A stretch of 64,000 bases of DNA, taken from positions 1-64,000 of the forward strand of contig JAAFIG010000006.1 in NCBI GenBank assembly GCA_013298595.1, in the 5' to 3' direction. The notes under the pieces are model-generated. The model saw nothing but the letters and a program-made list of their open reading frames with translations, was not told where the DNA came from and ran no database searches. The position numbers were made by a program, and so were the translations under genes. This document shows, piece by piece, positions 16,634 through 25,479 of the stretch. Every line of letters starts with the position of its first letter. The stretch's first letter is position 1. The stretch is from Deinococcales bacterium (GTDB taxonomy: Bacteria > Deinococcota > Deinococci > Deinococcales > JAAFIG01).

Positions 16634-17646
16634 AGAATCAACATTGCATCACCCAAACTATAAAAACGATAATTCGACTCGAGGGCAGCCTGATACGCTG
16701 CCCTCATGGTTGAAAAACCAGCAAAGGCTGCCACCAGCATCAGCAGCGTTGAACGCGGTAAATGGAAATTGGTGATCAAACCATCAATCACACGCATTGT
16801 TTGTGGTGGACGAATAAATAATGCACTTTCTCGAGCACCCGCCAGCAATTTTGTACCATCCCAAGCTGTTTCTAAAGCCCGAGTTGAAGTTGTCCCAACG
16901 GCAATCACACGACGTTGCTCAAGTTTAGCAAGATTAATAGCCGCCGCAGTGGAATCTGGAATGGTAAAAGGTTCACTGTGCATAACATGATTTTCGATAC
17001 TATCCAAAACTGGTTTAAAGGTACCAGCCCCAACATGCAGCGTTAAAGGCACAATTTGCACACCCATACTGCGGATTTGCTCGAGTAATTCTGGCGTAAA
17101 ATGCAGCCCAGCTGTCGGTGCAGCCACACTGCCAGCCTCTGCCGCATACACGGTTTGATAGCGCCCTCGAGCCGCAGCACTATCGGCAATGTATGGCGGT
17201 AACGGTAATGCCCCAAGTTCGGATAAATGCGGTTTAATATCCTCAGAAAAACGCAACAACCGCGCTCCATCCTCGAGCACCGCTGTCACTTCGGCTTGCA
17301 CACCACGTCCAAATTCGAGTATTCCGCCAATTGTCACGCGTTTAGCTGGTTTGAGAAACGCACTCCACACACAAAACTCGAGTTCACGTAACAACAACAC
17401 CTCGAGTTTGCCACCTGTACGTTTGTGCGCCTCGAGCCGCGCCGGTATGACCTCGGTTTGGTTAATCACCAAAACATCGCCAGCACTGAGGAAAGTCGTG
17501 ATATCCCGAAAGATTTTATGTTCAAAAACCATGCCACCACGTGGCACAACCAACAATTGACTCGAGTCACGTGGCTCAGCCCCTGTTTGAGCAATACGCG
17601 ACTCAGGTAAATCAAAATCGTAATCGGCTAAAGATAATCCGTTCAT
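16630..17646 (-). CDS. queA: S-adenosylmethionine:tRNA ribosyltransferase-isomerase
   Basis: Makes epoxyqueuosine from preQ1-modified tRNA by transferring and isomerising the ribosyl part of SAM; cytoplasmic tRNA modification. Length 338 is normal. Signatures: LSLADYDFDLPESRIAQTG start, DSSQLLVV, VLVINQTEVIPARL, VAAPTAGLHFTPELL, VTLHVGAGTFKPV-like (LTLHVGAGTFKPVL), HSEPFTIP, VGTTSTRALE and LITNFHLPRSTLLMLVAAF. The ATG overlaps the stop of the NYN gene by 1 bp, so the two form an operon. The 3' end overlaps the convergent TerD-protease gene by 4 bp, with no terminator visible. Confidence 0.96.
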   Translation of the reverse strand: MNGLSLADYDFDLPESRIAQTGAEPRDSSQLLVVPRGGMVFEHKIFRDITTFLSAGDVLVINQTEVIPARLEAHKRTGGKLEVLLLRELEFCVWSAFLKPAKRVTIGGILEFGRGVQAEVTAVLEDGARLLRFSEDIKPHLSELGALPLPPYIADSAAARGRYQTVYAAEAGSVAAPTAGLHFTPELLEQIRSMGVQIVPLTLHVGAGTFKPVLDSIENHVMHSEPFTIPDSTAAAINLAKLEQRRVIAVGTTSTRALETAWDGTKLLAGARESALFIRPPQTMRVIDGLITNFHLPRSTLLMLVAAFAGFSTMRAAYQAALESNYRFYSLGDAMLIL

Positions 17647-18248
17647 TACACCAAGTTATGTTGAGCAGCTTCGGCAGCAGCTTCAGCGGCATCCGCTTCG
17701 GCTGGAGTATTAGCAGAACGTTCGCGTAATGGCATAAAACCATCAATGATATCTGGCAAATGGGTAAATTTATCCACCATATCAATCAATTTTTGCGCCG
17801 TAGTTTCCTTAAAAGCAATCACTTCAACCCGTTTACCACGTTCCATCAGCACTTCAACAATATCGGTAAAATCGCCATCACCGCTGCCCAAAACAATCAC
17901 ATCCAAATGTTCGGCAAGACGCACCATATCGGCACAAATACCCATATCCCAATTGCCTTCCCAAATAATCTTACCAGCATCAGTGGTGTGATGCACTTGC
18001 AACGTCATACGACGCACCTTATACCCCAAAGTAGACAATTTATAAATAAAAGGCCAAGCGCTGGTATCCGATTCGCGTTCAACCACATAAGAAATAGCAC
18101 GGAATAACTCCCGACCTTCTTGCGTGCCGTATTTCAGTAAACTCTCGAAATTGACAGTGCGCTGATAATAATCTCGAGCCGAATGATACAAATTTTGAGT
18201 ATCCACGAAAATACCAACTTGCGGACGAATTTTCATTGATTGTGACAT
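17646..18248 (-). CDS. NYN domain (LabA/DUF88) putative RNase
   Basis: Protein of 200 residues with a PIN-like NYN nuclease fold: first acidic residue in QVGIFVDTQNLYH (about 9-21), central VIVLGSGDGDFTDIVEVL with the GSGDGDF metal site (about 121-127), and RVEVIAFKETTAQKLIDMVDKF. These are standard LabA-type features. The family probably processes structured RNA. The C-terminal 25 residues are alanine- and glutamate-rich and low in complexity. AAGGAG precedes the ATG. Cotranscription with the tRNA-modifying queA is consistent with an RNA role but does not prove it. Confidence 0.9.
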   Translation of the reverse strand: MSQSMKIRPQVGIFVDTQNLYHSARDYYQRTVNFESLLKYGTQEGRELFRAISYVVERESDTSAWPFIYKLSTLGYKVRRMTLQVHHTTDAGKIIWEGNWDMGICADMVRLAEHLDVIVLGSGDGDFTDIVEVLMERGKRVEVIAFKETTAQKLIDMVDKFTHLPDIIDGFMPLRERSANTPAEADAAEAAAEAAQHNLV

Positions 18249-18323
18249 TATAACTCCTTAAATTTATTGCCTGCAAAACAATTAATAACCAAAAAGGGCG
18301 AAAACGAAAAACAAAATAAATTT

Positions 18324-18354
18324 ACTTGACCTCGAGACCAACTCGAGATCAAGT
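18324..18354 (-). terminator. Rho-independent terminator built from two CTCGAG sites
   Basis: ACTTGACCTCGAG, a 5-nt loop and CTCGAGATCAAGT form a 13-bp stem with one mismatch. On the minus strand it is followed by an AT-rich tract with T runs. It lies just after the stop of the 18365-18841 gene. Confidence 0.75.
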
Positions 18355-18364
18355 ATAAAAACGT

Positions 18365-18841
18365 TTAAAAAGCAGTTTTTTGACCACGTAACGCCATTGC
18401 ACCAAGCCCTGCAAAGGCAATAAAAACAAGAGCCACTAACAAACCCGGTGTCCGATTCTGAGAACGTGGTTCCTCCAGTGTAAACTGGGCACTCGTGCTG
18501 CCAGCAGCGAGCACTTGCGTTGCTGCATAACGAGCATCGGGTTGCGTGATTTTAACAGTTACACTTGGCGAAGTATTGATACTTTTTAACATCACTTCAC
18601 CTTTGAATTCAGCGTCACCAATTTTACCAAGCACCACTTCTTCAACAGCTTGGTTATTCCCAGGATCAACTGCCACGCTAACCATTGCACCATTCAAAGC
18701 AGCATCGGCTTGCACTTGGGCTGTAACCATATTCTTACCCACTTGTAACCCTGCTGGCATCTGCACAGCCACCGTGATAGGTGCTGCCAAAGCAACAGCC
18801 GAAAAACCAAGAACCATAACAGTTATCAAAAATTGTTTCAT
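18365..18841 (-). CDS. Hypothetical secreted protein with C-terminal membrane anchor
   Basis: Not recognised. 158 residues from ATG 18841, chosen because GGGGG lies about 5 nt upstream and because it gives a clean signal peptide (MKQFLITVMVLGFSAVALA). An upstream in-frame start adds eight residues without support. The mature part (about 20-125) looks like a single beta-sandwich with repeated V-x-V patterns. A C-terminal transmembrane helix (LLVALVFIAFAGLGAMAL, about 133-150) and a short basic tail follow. The topology suggests an envelope protein exposed outside the membrane. It has its own terminator and no obvious functional partner. Confidence 0.65.
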   Translation of the reverse strand: MKQFLITVMVLGFSAVALAAPITVAVQMPAGLQVGKNMVTAQVQADAALNGAMVSVAVDPGNNQAVEEVVLGKIGDAEFKGEVMLKSINTSPSVTVKITQPDARYAATQVLAAGSTSAQFTLEEPRSQNRTPGLLVALVFIAFAGLGAMALRGQKTAF

Positions 18842-18925
18842 CAAAACCCCCAAAATACATTTCATTATCCAACAACCTTAAAGCTAGTAAGCCCATTGTA
18901 CCGTTTTCAAAAACACAATTGCGAA

Positions 18926-19717
18926 TCACTCCCCTTGAAACTCGGGTTTACGCTTCTCGAGGAACGCAGTCACGCCTTCCTGCATGTCTTTGGTGGTGCT
19001 GACCATACCAAATAAATCGGCTTCTAACTCGAGACCATCATTTAACGTTGTTGCCAAACCACGCCGCACCGCTTCTCGAGCCAAACCAAGCGCCACAGGC
19101 GCATTTTTAATAATTGCTCGAACCAGAATTTCGGCTTCCTCAAGTGCATTATCAGCCACTCGGTTAACAATACCAAGGGTTAAAGCTTCATCGGCTGTGA
19201 CAGAACGTCCTGTCAGAATCAAATCCAAAGCCCGACCCTCACCAATCAAACGCGGTAAGCGCTGCGTACCGCCATACCCTGGAATAATACCAATGGTCAC
19301 TTCTGGCAAACCCATTTTAGCTGTTTTAGCCGCCACCCGTAAATCGCATGCCAAAGCCAACTCGAGACCACCCCCCAGCGCAAAACCATTGATCGCAGCA
19401 ATGGTTGGAATTGGCATTGCTGAAATACTCGAGAACACATCTTGCCCATTGAGCGCCAATTCACGCCCTTCAAACGCAGTAGCGATCCCCTTGAAATCGG
19501 CAATATCAGCACCAGCGACAAAAGCCTTATCACCATCGCCCGTAATAATCAGCGCTTGGGTTTCAGGAGGCTCGAGCACCGCTTCAAGTGCCATACCAAG
19601 TTCTTGCAGCATCTCGCCATTGAGAGCATTCAAAGCCTTAGGGCGTTGCAAAGTGATGATTGCAATAGCACCATCGTCGGAGAAGTCCAGTGTTAACGTA
19701 TTAAAATCGTTTTCCAT
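18926..19717 (-). CDS. Enoyl-CoA hydratase/isomerase family protein
   Basis: Crotonase-fold enzyme of 263 residues, probably hydrating trans-2-enoyl-CoA in fatty-acid degradation. The oxyanion-hole stretches KAFVAGADIADFKG (about 61-74) and INGFALGGGLELALACDLRVA (about 99-119) are intact. The catalytic glutamates fall in FALGGGLELAL and LPEVTIGIIPGYGGTQRLPRLIG. ATG 19717 is preferred to a GTG 27 nt upstream because it matches the usual family start. TACAAT sits 9 nt before it and no Shine-Dalgarno is visible. Members of this superfamily cannot be assigned to one substrate by sequence alone. Confidence 0.88.
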   Translation of the reverse strand: MENDFNTLTLDFSDDGAIAIITLQRPKALNALNGEMLQELGMALEAVLEPPETQALIITGDGDKAFVAGADIADFKGIATAFEGRELALNGQDVFSSISAMPIPTIAAINGFALGGGLELALACDLRVAAKTAKMGLPEVTIGIIPGYGGTQRLPRLIGEGRALDLILTGRSVTADEALTLGIVNRVADNALEEAEILVRAIIKNAPVALGLAREAVRRGLATTLNDGLELEADLFGMVSTTKDMQEGVTAFLEKRKPEFQGE

Positions 19718-19819
19718 AACCCAGCAATTGTACTGCAAGAACACTAGGGAATTACCAAGCCTGAAAACGAAGATTAACTAAGCGGATTTTCAGGTGTGTT
19801 TTTTATTTTTGCTGCTGTA

Positions 19820-20491
19820 TTAAGATTCCATTGTCTGATCAGAAAAAGGTAAATCTATATCTGCCATCAAAGGAGCAAACGAAACTCGAGCCATATAACG
19901 TTGCTTGCCACCTTTTGCTGCGTAACGCAAATACAAGTACAAAACCTCGCGTTGCAGTGCTTTAGCATCTTCAAAATCCAAATACAAATTTGTGATCCAA
20001 CCATCTATAAAAGGTGGTGCGTCCAAATCAAAGTAATTCCAATTGTTTTGCGGACTATTTGCCAAAGATACACTCAGTAAACCATCCTCTGAGGGTTCAA
20101 GACGCACACCCCAATCAGTACTTAAATCGCTTAATGAACGAACCAAGTTCTTATAAAAAATCGGTTGCCAGACTAAATTCCATTGCTCGAGCATAGCTTC
20201 AGCGGTTTCTAATTGAGTGGCTTTGAAGGGCACAAAGAACACATCCGCAACGCTGCGGTACCGTTTGACACGACTATCAGAGCTGACCAATTGAACCAAT
20301 TCAAGTTTTTCAAAACGTCTGAGCCAATACAACAATCTGTTCAAACTCACATCGAGCACTCGAGCGGCATCAGAAGCACTAGATTCACGTCCGACAAAAG
20401 GTGCGAGGAAGCGCAAAATTGCAGGATCAGCCAGCAAAGAAGCAATCTCTTGGCGTTCAATACGCATCCACGGAACAACTTTGGAATTCAT
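19820..20491 (-). CDS. Winged-helix/HTH domain protein, unknown family
   Basis: Protein of 223 residues. Residues about 15-70 look like an ArsR/GntR-type helix-turn-helix (ILRFLAPFVGRESSASDAARVLDVSLNRLLYWLRRFEKLELVQ), with the recognition helix at LNRLLYWLRRF. The remaining about 150 residues form a ligand or dimer domain that I do not recognise. A damaged paralogue lies at 44603-45118 and shares the pattern AA.LNV-like HTH, the FFVPF-AT-ET segment and the domain end. ArsR-like control of an unlinked target is possible. TACTTT 5 nt before the ATG suggests a leaderless transcript. Downstream of it is the enoyl-CoA hydratase gene. Confidence 0.65.
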   Translation of the reverse strand: MNSKVVPWMRIERQEIASLLADPAILRFLAPFVGRESSASDAARVLDVSLNRLLYWLRRFEKLELVQLVSSDSRVKRYRSVADVFFVPFKATQLETAEAMLEQWNLVWQPIFYKNLVRSLSDLSTDWGVRLEPSEDGLLSVSLANSPQNNWNYFDLDAPPFIDGWITNLYLDFEDAKALQREVLYLYLRYAAKGGKQRYMARVSFAPLMADIDLPFSDQTMES

Positions 20492-20725
20492 ACCTTAAAG
20501 TACCGCACAGCTTGGTGAAAATCTGCACTTCTTTTTTCAGTACCAATCGTTGCAGACTTGAATTCAGCAGTTTGCTTGAGAGGAGATTTATGAATGTGGT
20601 CAGATGGATTTTTATAATCAGGCATACAGTTGAAGCATGCAAACAACAAGTCGCAGGTCTTTTTCAATGGACTCGAGTCGCACGAGTCCAACAAATCAAG
20701 CAAATACACATCACCAAAAACTCTT

Positions 20726-22327
20726 CTAAGGCGCGCTAATTGTCCTTGCTGCATTGAGTAAACCAGCCCCGCATTGCTCAGCTGAACAAGCATCAAGATT
20801 GGCTCGAGAAGCACCTGCCACAATTTTTGTTCTAATCTGTGTTGGGGTTTGTGTTGGATCGATGGCTTTGAGCATCGCAGCCACACCACTCACCCACGGC
20901 GCGGCAAACGAAGTTCCTTTGAAACTACGATAACCAAATCCACCAGTGCCACTCGAGTCGTAAGAAGCACTTTGGGTTTCGCCCGGTGCGACTAAGGTTA
21001 CCCAAGCGCCTGGGACACTAAAATTCGAGGGTTTGTACTTTTTGATATTTGTTTCAAACCAGACACTGCCGACAGCAATAATTGGTAACTCGAGGCTGTA
21101 TGCCGCTGGGTAATTTGGTTCTGTGCCTTTGTTACCTGCCGAGGCAACCACCACAATATTGGCATCGGTAATGGTTTGAATAGCTTGTTTGATAATACTC
21201 GAGGGTTGTTGTGTACCAAAAGACATATTAATCACATCTGGTTTTTGCGTGATGGCATAGCAAATTCCTTCGATCACATCGATACCACGGCATTTCGTAG
21301 TTTGGTCACAAACCTTAACGGGTAAAATTTCTGCGCCACTGGCAGCGATATTCTCGGCGGGTAGCACACCCACTTGCCAGAATTCGGTACCAGCATTGTT
21401 ACCCACTTCGGTATCTCGAGCACCAATAATAGCAGCCACAGCAGTACCATGCCCAACCAATTCACTACCCGCATTTTTTGCAATGTCAGCGGTGTCTAAC
21501 TCGAGGCTGACTGCTGAGGTGACACTTTCAGTGGTGAAATTACGCCCCGATAATAAATTGGTTTGCAGGACAGCACTAACTAAATTCTTAAAATCGGGAT
21601 GCTGAGCGACACCAGTATCCAGTACAGCCACTCGAGGGGAGCGTTTGGGCATAGTTGGAATCAGCGTTTTCCAGTAGGTATAAGCACGGTCTAACTCGAG
21701 AGCAGCGAATTCGTTTAAGTGTTTGGTGTTGGTGGTTGGTCCTGTGTCAGAATAAGCGGCTCCTGTTCCGATTTGGTGTGGATTTGCCTCAAGAACATCG
21801 GGTAAATCACTAGCGGTATCCACAGCCCTCGACGCACTACCTTGTTGCTCAAGAACAGCTAAGGTTTTGCTGCAAATGCCCGCCGCACCACTATCGGCTG
21901 GCTTATAATCTTTTAGAGTCATACCGCCATTACGAGCAATCAGTGTAGCTTTATTTAAATCTGGGTTTTCCTTAAAAATCACCAATGCTTGATCTGGGAA
22001 ATAATTATCGGGACTGGCAAGAATATTTAAGCCCTTTGCACTGGCAGATTGCTGGGCAGAATTAGATACAACCACGTCATAAGTACCCACTTTGAGACTA
22101 GGTACTTTAACTTTTAATTCGTTGCCTATTATTGAATTAACCACAGCACTCTGACCACCAATAGTTACAACTGAACCGCTCGAGAATCCAGCACCTGTAA
22201 CAATAACTTCACCAGCAGGAGCAATAAAACGTGGGCGAACTTGGCGAATTTCTAGTGTGACTGGAGTGGTTGGGTTACATGCCACACACATTGTAATGGT
22301 GGTCATAAATAATAGCAATTTTTTCAT
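20726..22327 (-). CDS. Subtilisin-family (S8) serine protease lipoprotein with IPT/TIG domain
   Basis: Protein of 533 residues. A lipoprotein signal peptide ends at the lipobox CVAC (Cys about 17), so the enzyme should be anchored outside the cytoplasm. An IPT/TIG Ig-like domain follows (about 28-105, PRFIAPAGEVIVTGAGFSSG). A pro-region (about 110-225) leads to the S8 catalytic domain: Asp in RVAVLDTGVAQHPDF, His in LVGHGTAVAAIIGAR, oxyanion Asn in VVVASAGNKG, Ser in FKGTSFAAPWVSGVAAML. Its ATG overlaps the stop of the SARP-type regulator gene (ATGA), so the protease is translationally coupled to a signalling protein and is a likely effector or target. Confidence 0.9.
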   Translation of the reverse strand: MKKLLLFMTTITMCVACNPTTPVTLEIRQVRPRFIAPAGEVIVTGAGFSSGSVVTIGGQSAVVNSIIGNELKVKVPSLKVGTYDVVVSNSAQQSASAKGLNILASPDNYFPDQALVIFKENPDLNKATLIARNGGMTLKDYKPADSGAAGICSKTLAVLEQQGSASRAVDTASDLPDVLEANPHQIGTGAAYSDTGPTTNTKHLNEFAALELDRAYTYWKTLIPTMPKRSPRVAVLDTGVAQHPDFKNLVSAVLQTNLLSGRNFTTESVTSAVSLELDTADIAKNAGSELVGHGTAVAAIIGARDTEVGNNAGTEFWQVGVLPAENIAASGAEILPVKVCDQTTKCRGIDVIEGICYAITQKPDVINMSFGTQQPSSIIKQAIQTITDANIVVVASAGNKGTEPNYPAAYSLELPIIAVGSVWFETNIKKYKPSNFSVPGAWVTLVAPGETQSASYDSSGTGGFGYRSFKGTSFAAPWVSGVAAMLKAIDPTQTPTQIRTKIVAGASRANLDACSAEQCGAGLLNAARTISAP

Positions 22328-25203
22328 GAGTTGACTCCTTGTTGAGAAAGGTACTTGTTAATCTCTGTATGGTACGACGAAAAAGACTCATTGGTTACAA
22401 AAGGTTTAATTTGCTCGAGCCAGACTGTAGAATCGATTTGCAGAATTTCGGCAACCTCAAGCAGATTAAGCAGGGCAAGAAGTTGATTCTCTGAGTCTCG
22501 TATCGAAAATGCTTTTTCTAAAGCAGATTGATAGTTTTGTTGTGCAAGATGATATTCGGCAAGATAAAAATGCGTTGTGCCAATATTTTGATAAGCTCGA
22601 GCTTCTGCCCAAGGATCAAAGAACAGACGATTTAACTCAAGGGCTTGTTGAAACGCATTGAGCGCCTGCTCATATTTTTGAAATTGTGTGTAGTACATCC
22701 CCAAATTGTTTAAGTTTCTTGCAATCCCGCTATCATCACCAAGTTTTCTATAAATTTTGAGTGATTCTTGCAAAGTTTGCTCTGTTCGAGAATCACTCAT
22801 TTGGGTGTATACCATTCCTAAATTCATGAGCGAGATAGCAATTTTTGCATCATCTTCAAGTGCTTGCCGAATCGTTAAGCTGGCTTCAAATGCTTGTGCC
22901 GCTTCAGGGTATTTTTTCTCGAGCCTGTAAATCGTGCCTTGAATGTTTAAGGCATCGCTGCGGGTTAATTGCGCGGCGCTGTGATTCACTTCTTCGAGTA
23001 TAATCAGCGCTTGGCTGACAAGAACTTGGGCTTCCTCGAGTCGGTGCATTTTTAATGCCAGCAAGTTCGCTCTGGCTAACCATGCGGCACTGCGGCGCAC
23101 TGGGTCTGTAACTTCTGGCTCGAGGATCGCAGCTTGGTTGAGTGTTTCAAGGGCATCGTTATGCCGTCCGTATCGCTCGAGGGCAGCGGCGCGTTCAGTT
23201 AGAGCGTGCAATCTTTGACTAGCGTTTTGGCTGTGGCTGCGGGCGTGTTCAAACCACTCGAGTGCTGAGGTTAAATCACCACGAATGCTGTGTTGTTTGC
23301 CTGTCTCGAGGAAGGCGTGCAGCATTTTTAGAATATCGGTTTCTTCCCAAGCATCTTTGGCGGCAAGGGCATGACGTGCAGCTTGGGTGGGTGCTAAGGC
23401 TCGAGCAGCGCGGAGGTGCAGGATTTGTTTGCGAGCTGAGCGGATGTTGTTAAGCACCACTTCGCGGATTAGGTCGTGTTTGAAGCGAGTGCCTTCTTCG
23501 GTTAAATGCAAAATATCAGTGATAGCGAGATGGTCTAGGTTTTCGCTGATTTCCTCAAGTGACCGCCCCGAAACACTTCTGAGCGCCGTGAGTTGTTGCC
23601 CATTGCCAAGTAAAGCTGCGACCTCGAGCAATTGCTGGGCGGTGTCTGGTAGCACTTCGATACGGTTTTTGACCAAATCAGTCAGGTCGTTGGTATTCCC
23701 TGCTCGCAGTAACTCGAGAACATAAAATGGGTTGCCACCACTTTGCTGATGCAGTTTTAATGGGTCGGTTTGTCTGCCGAGAGTCTGGGCAATTTCGGCA
23801 ACTGCACTTTCTGGAATACCTTGGATTTCTACTCGAGTACCGCGTTGTTCTCGAGTGATGATTTCAAAAATGCTTCTGAGGTTATGCAGTGGTGTTTCGG
23901 TGTTGCGAAGTGTGCAGAGCACCAGTAAACCTTGGGTTCTGGGTTGTTGTACCAAATGAATCAGTAACTCGAGCGAGGTTTGGTCTGCCCATTGTAAATC
24001 GTCTAACAGCAATACTGTGCATTGACTTGGATCTGTGAGCAAAGCACTAATTGCGGCAAATAAGTGTTCTTTGTTGGTGTCGGTACTCGAGGCTTGTAAG
24101 GCATCAGGTAGAAAAGCAGCCAGCGCGGATTGCCAAACTCGGTTCAGGTGTTCGATACCTTTTTGTTGCACGGCACGGCGAACAATGCGATCAAATAATC
24201 CCAAGGGTAAACCTGTTGGCGCAGCCACGCCTGCGAGCACCCAAGCGGGTTGGGCAACTCGAGCCATTTCTCGGGTTAAACGGGTTTTGCCCACACCCGG
24301 TTCGCCTGATAAAAGCACCAAACGGGTTGCGCCGTTTCGTACCCGCTCGAGTTCCTTACTTAGCACAGCAAGTTCTTGGTCACGCCCAAAGACTGGCACA
24401 TCCACCCCCTGCTCGAGTCCGAGGGATACACCAAGATTGTTTGGTTGTATGGCAAATTCTTTTTTCAGAGTTGCAAGACAAACTTCGGGATTGGAACGAG
24501 CTAACTCTAAAGCAGCTCGAGTGCTGGAACTGGGTTGTACTTCGAGTTCTTCGCGTAAACGTGTTTCGAGTTTTTGGAATGCTGTTTGGGCACGAATTTC
24601 GCGGTTTAAAGCACCAGCAGCAAGAATTAACAACCGCGTAGCATCTTCTCTTGGTGGTAAATGTTCGGCTTGGGTTATCTCGAGTAGCGCTAAGGCATCG
24701 GATACCTCGAGACCCGCTAAGTACACCCGCGCTAAACGCCAAGCCAATTCGGCTCGAGTGGCTTCGAGTTGTTCGCGGCGAGTGAGTAACCAGTCCTCGA
24801 ATTCGCCACCAAAACCATCTTCCCATTCGGGCAAACGCACATTCTCGAGAAAAGCGCCTCGGTACAACATTAACGCCTGATGCCAACTGTCTGGGTTGTC
24901 CACCTCGAGTAACGCTGCTTCGAGTTGCAAGGCATCGCAAGTGAAACCCGCTTGTAAAAATAGTGTTTCGGCATCGCCTTCGAGCCATTTTTTCAGCACA
25001 TCGCGGATACTGACTCGAGCTGCCGAAACACTGTTGAGTGGGTCGCTGGCATTGGACCATAACAACCGAGCTAAATCGCGGCGAGAAGCTCTGCCCTCGA
25101 GGGCTAAGTATGCCAGTACCAGCATGGGTTTGATGCCAAGTTTTACCACTCGCCCACGAACCTCGAGCTGTGGTGTACCAAGTACATTCAGAACCAATGT
25201 CAT
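22324..25203 (-). CDS. SARP/BTAD transcriptional regulator with AAA ATPase and TPR domains
   Basis: Giant regulator of 959 residues. The N-terminal domain (1-90) is the OmpR-like DNA-binding part (TLVLNVLGTPQLEVRGRVVKL), followed by the BTAD helical domain (about 95-240). Next comes an ATPase/NTPase module at about 270-560 with P-loop LSGEPGVGKTRLTRE and Walker B VLLLDDLQWADQ, the LAL/STAND arrangement. The C-terminal half has TPR repeats (ALNIQGTIYRLEKKYPEAAQAFEAS, cut here). No LuxR HTH is seen at the end. Such proteins hold the DNA-binding domain inactive until a ligand reaches the TPRs. It is coupled to the S8 protease gene. TATGCT lies 8 nt before the ATG. Confidence 0.88.
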   Translation of the reverse strand: MTLVLNVLGTPQLEVRGRVVKLGIKPMLVLAYLALEGRASRRDLARLLWSNASDPLNSVSAARVSIRDVLKKWLEGDAETLFLQAGFTCDALQLEAALLEVDNPDSWHQALMLYRGAFLENVRLPEWEDGFGGEFEDWLLTRREQLEATRAELAWRLARVYLAGLEVSDALALLEITQAEHLPPREDATRLLILAAGALNREIRAQTAFQKLETRLREELEVQPSSSTRAALELARSNPEVCLATLKKEFAIQPNNLGVSLGLEQGVDVPVFGRDQELAVLSKELERVRNGATRLVLLSGEPGVGKTRLTREMARVAQPAWVLAGVAAPTGLPLGLFDRIVRRAVQQKGIEHLNRVWQSALAAFLPDALQASSTDTNKEHLFAAISALLTDPSQCTVLLLDDLQWADQTSLELLIHLVQQPRTQGLLVLCTLRNTETPLHNLRSIFEIITREQRGTRVEIQGIPESAVAEIAQTLGRQTDPLKLHQQSGGNPFYVLELLRAGNTNDLTDLVKNRIEVLPDTAQQLLEVAALLGNGQQLTALRSVSGRSLEEISENLDHLAITDILHLTEEGTRFKHDLIREVVLNNIRSARKQILHLRAARALAPTQAARHALAAKDAWEETDILKMLHAFLETGKQHSIRGDLTSALEWFEHARSHSQNASQRLHALTERAAALERYGRHNDALETLNQAAILEPEVTDPVRRSAAWLARANLLALKMHRLEEAQVLVSQALIILEEVNHSAAQLTRSDALNIQGTIYRLEKKYPEAAQAFEASLTIRQALEDDAKIAISLMNLGMVYTQMSDSRTEQTLQESLKIYRKLGDDSGIARNLNNLGMYYTQFQKYEQALNAFQQALELNRLFFDPWAEARAYQNIGTTHFYLAEYHLAQQNYQSALEKAFSIRDSENQLLALLNLLEVAEILQIDSTVWLEQIKPFVTNESFSSYHTEINKYLSQQGVNS

Positions 25204-25479
25204 TACCTACCAGCATACTCCGAGTCAACAAATCACCTCCTAGAATAAGGATATAAAAGACCCTCTGAAAGCAGTCTGATTAAAACTTTGTTGTCAAACA
25301 CAAAAAGACTCGAGCGGGAGTACTCGAGCCTTTTTGTAGTTAGAAGCTCGAGTGGGGAGAACTCGAGTTCCTTGGGATATGGGGGCTTTCTTACCTCGAA
25401 CCAAAAACTCGAGGTGAAATCAGTGTACAAATGAGGTGTTACAGTTGCCGAAACAAAATTTTGCTTCTCAGATTGGCGC
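25204..25479. other. Intergenic region between prmA and the SARP-type regulator gene
   Basis: About 276 bp. It holds a CTCGAG-stem terminator (25302-25335), a second CTCGAG inverted pair (25346-25366) and, on the minus strand, an AGGAGGTGAT (25232-25241) identical to an ideal Shine-Dalgarno. That sequence is 28 nt before the regulator ATG and out of register with it. No gene is supported here. Confidence 0.5.
25302..25335 (-). terminator. Terminator of prmA with CTCGAG stem
   Basis: AAAAAGACTCGAG, an 8-nt loop and CTCGAGCCTTTTT form a 13-bp stem with one mismatch and terminal A/T runs on both sides, so it may work in both directions. It lies 145 bp beyond the prmA stop. Confidence 0.7.

Noticed and set aside
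18984-19781. Antisense open frame across the enoyl-CoA hydratase gene
   Set aside because: Low-complexity shadow of a secure gene.
24035-24880. Long antisense open frame within the SARP gene
   Set aside because: Shadow of the regulator reading frame; serine/arginine-rich translation without family features.
24380-25231. Long open frame overlapping the SARP gene on the same strand
   Set aside because: It has no recognisable domain, while the overlapping frame is a clear BTAD-ATPase protein. The open frame arises from codon bias.
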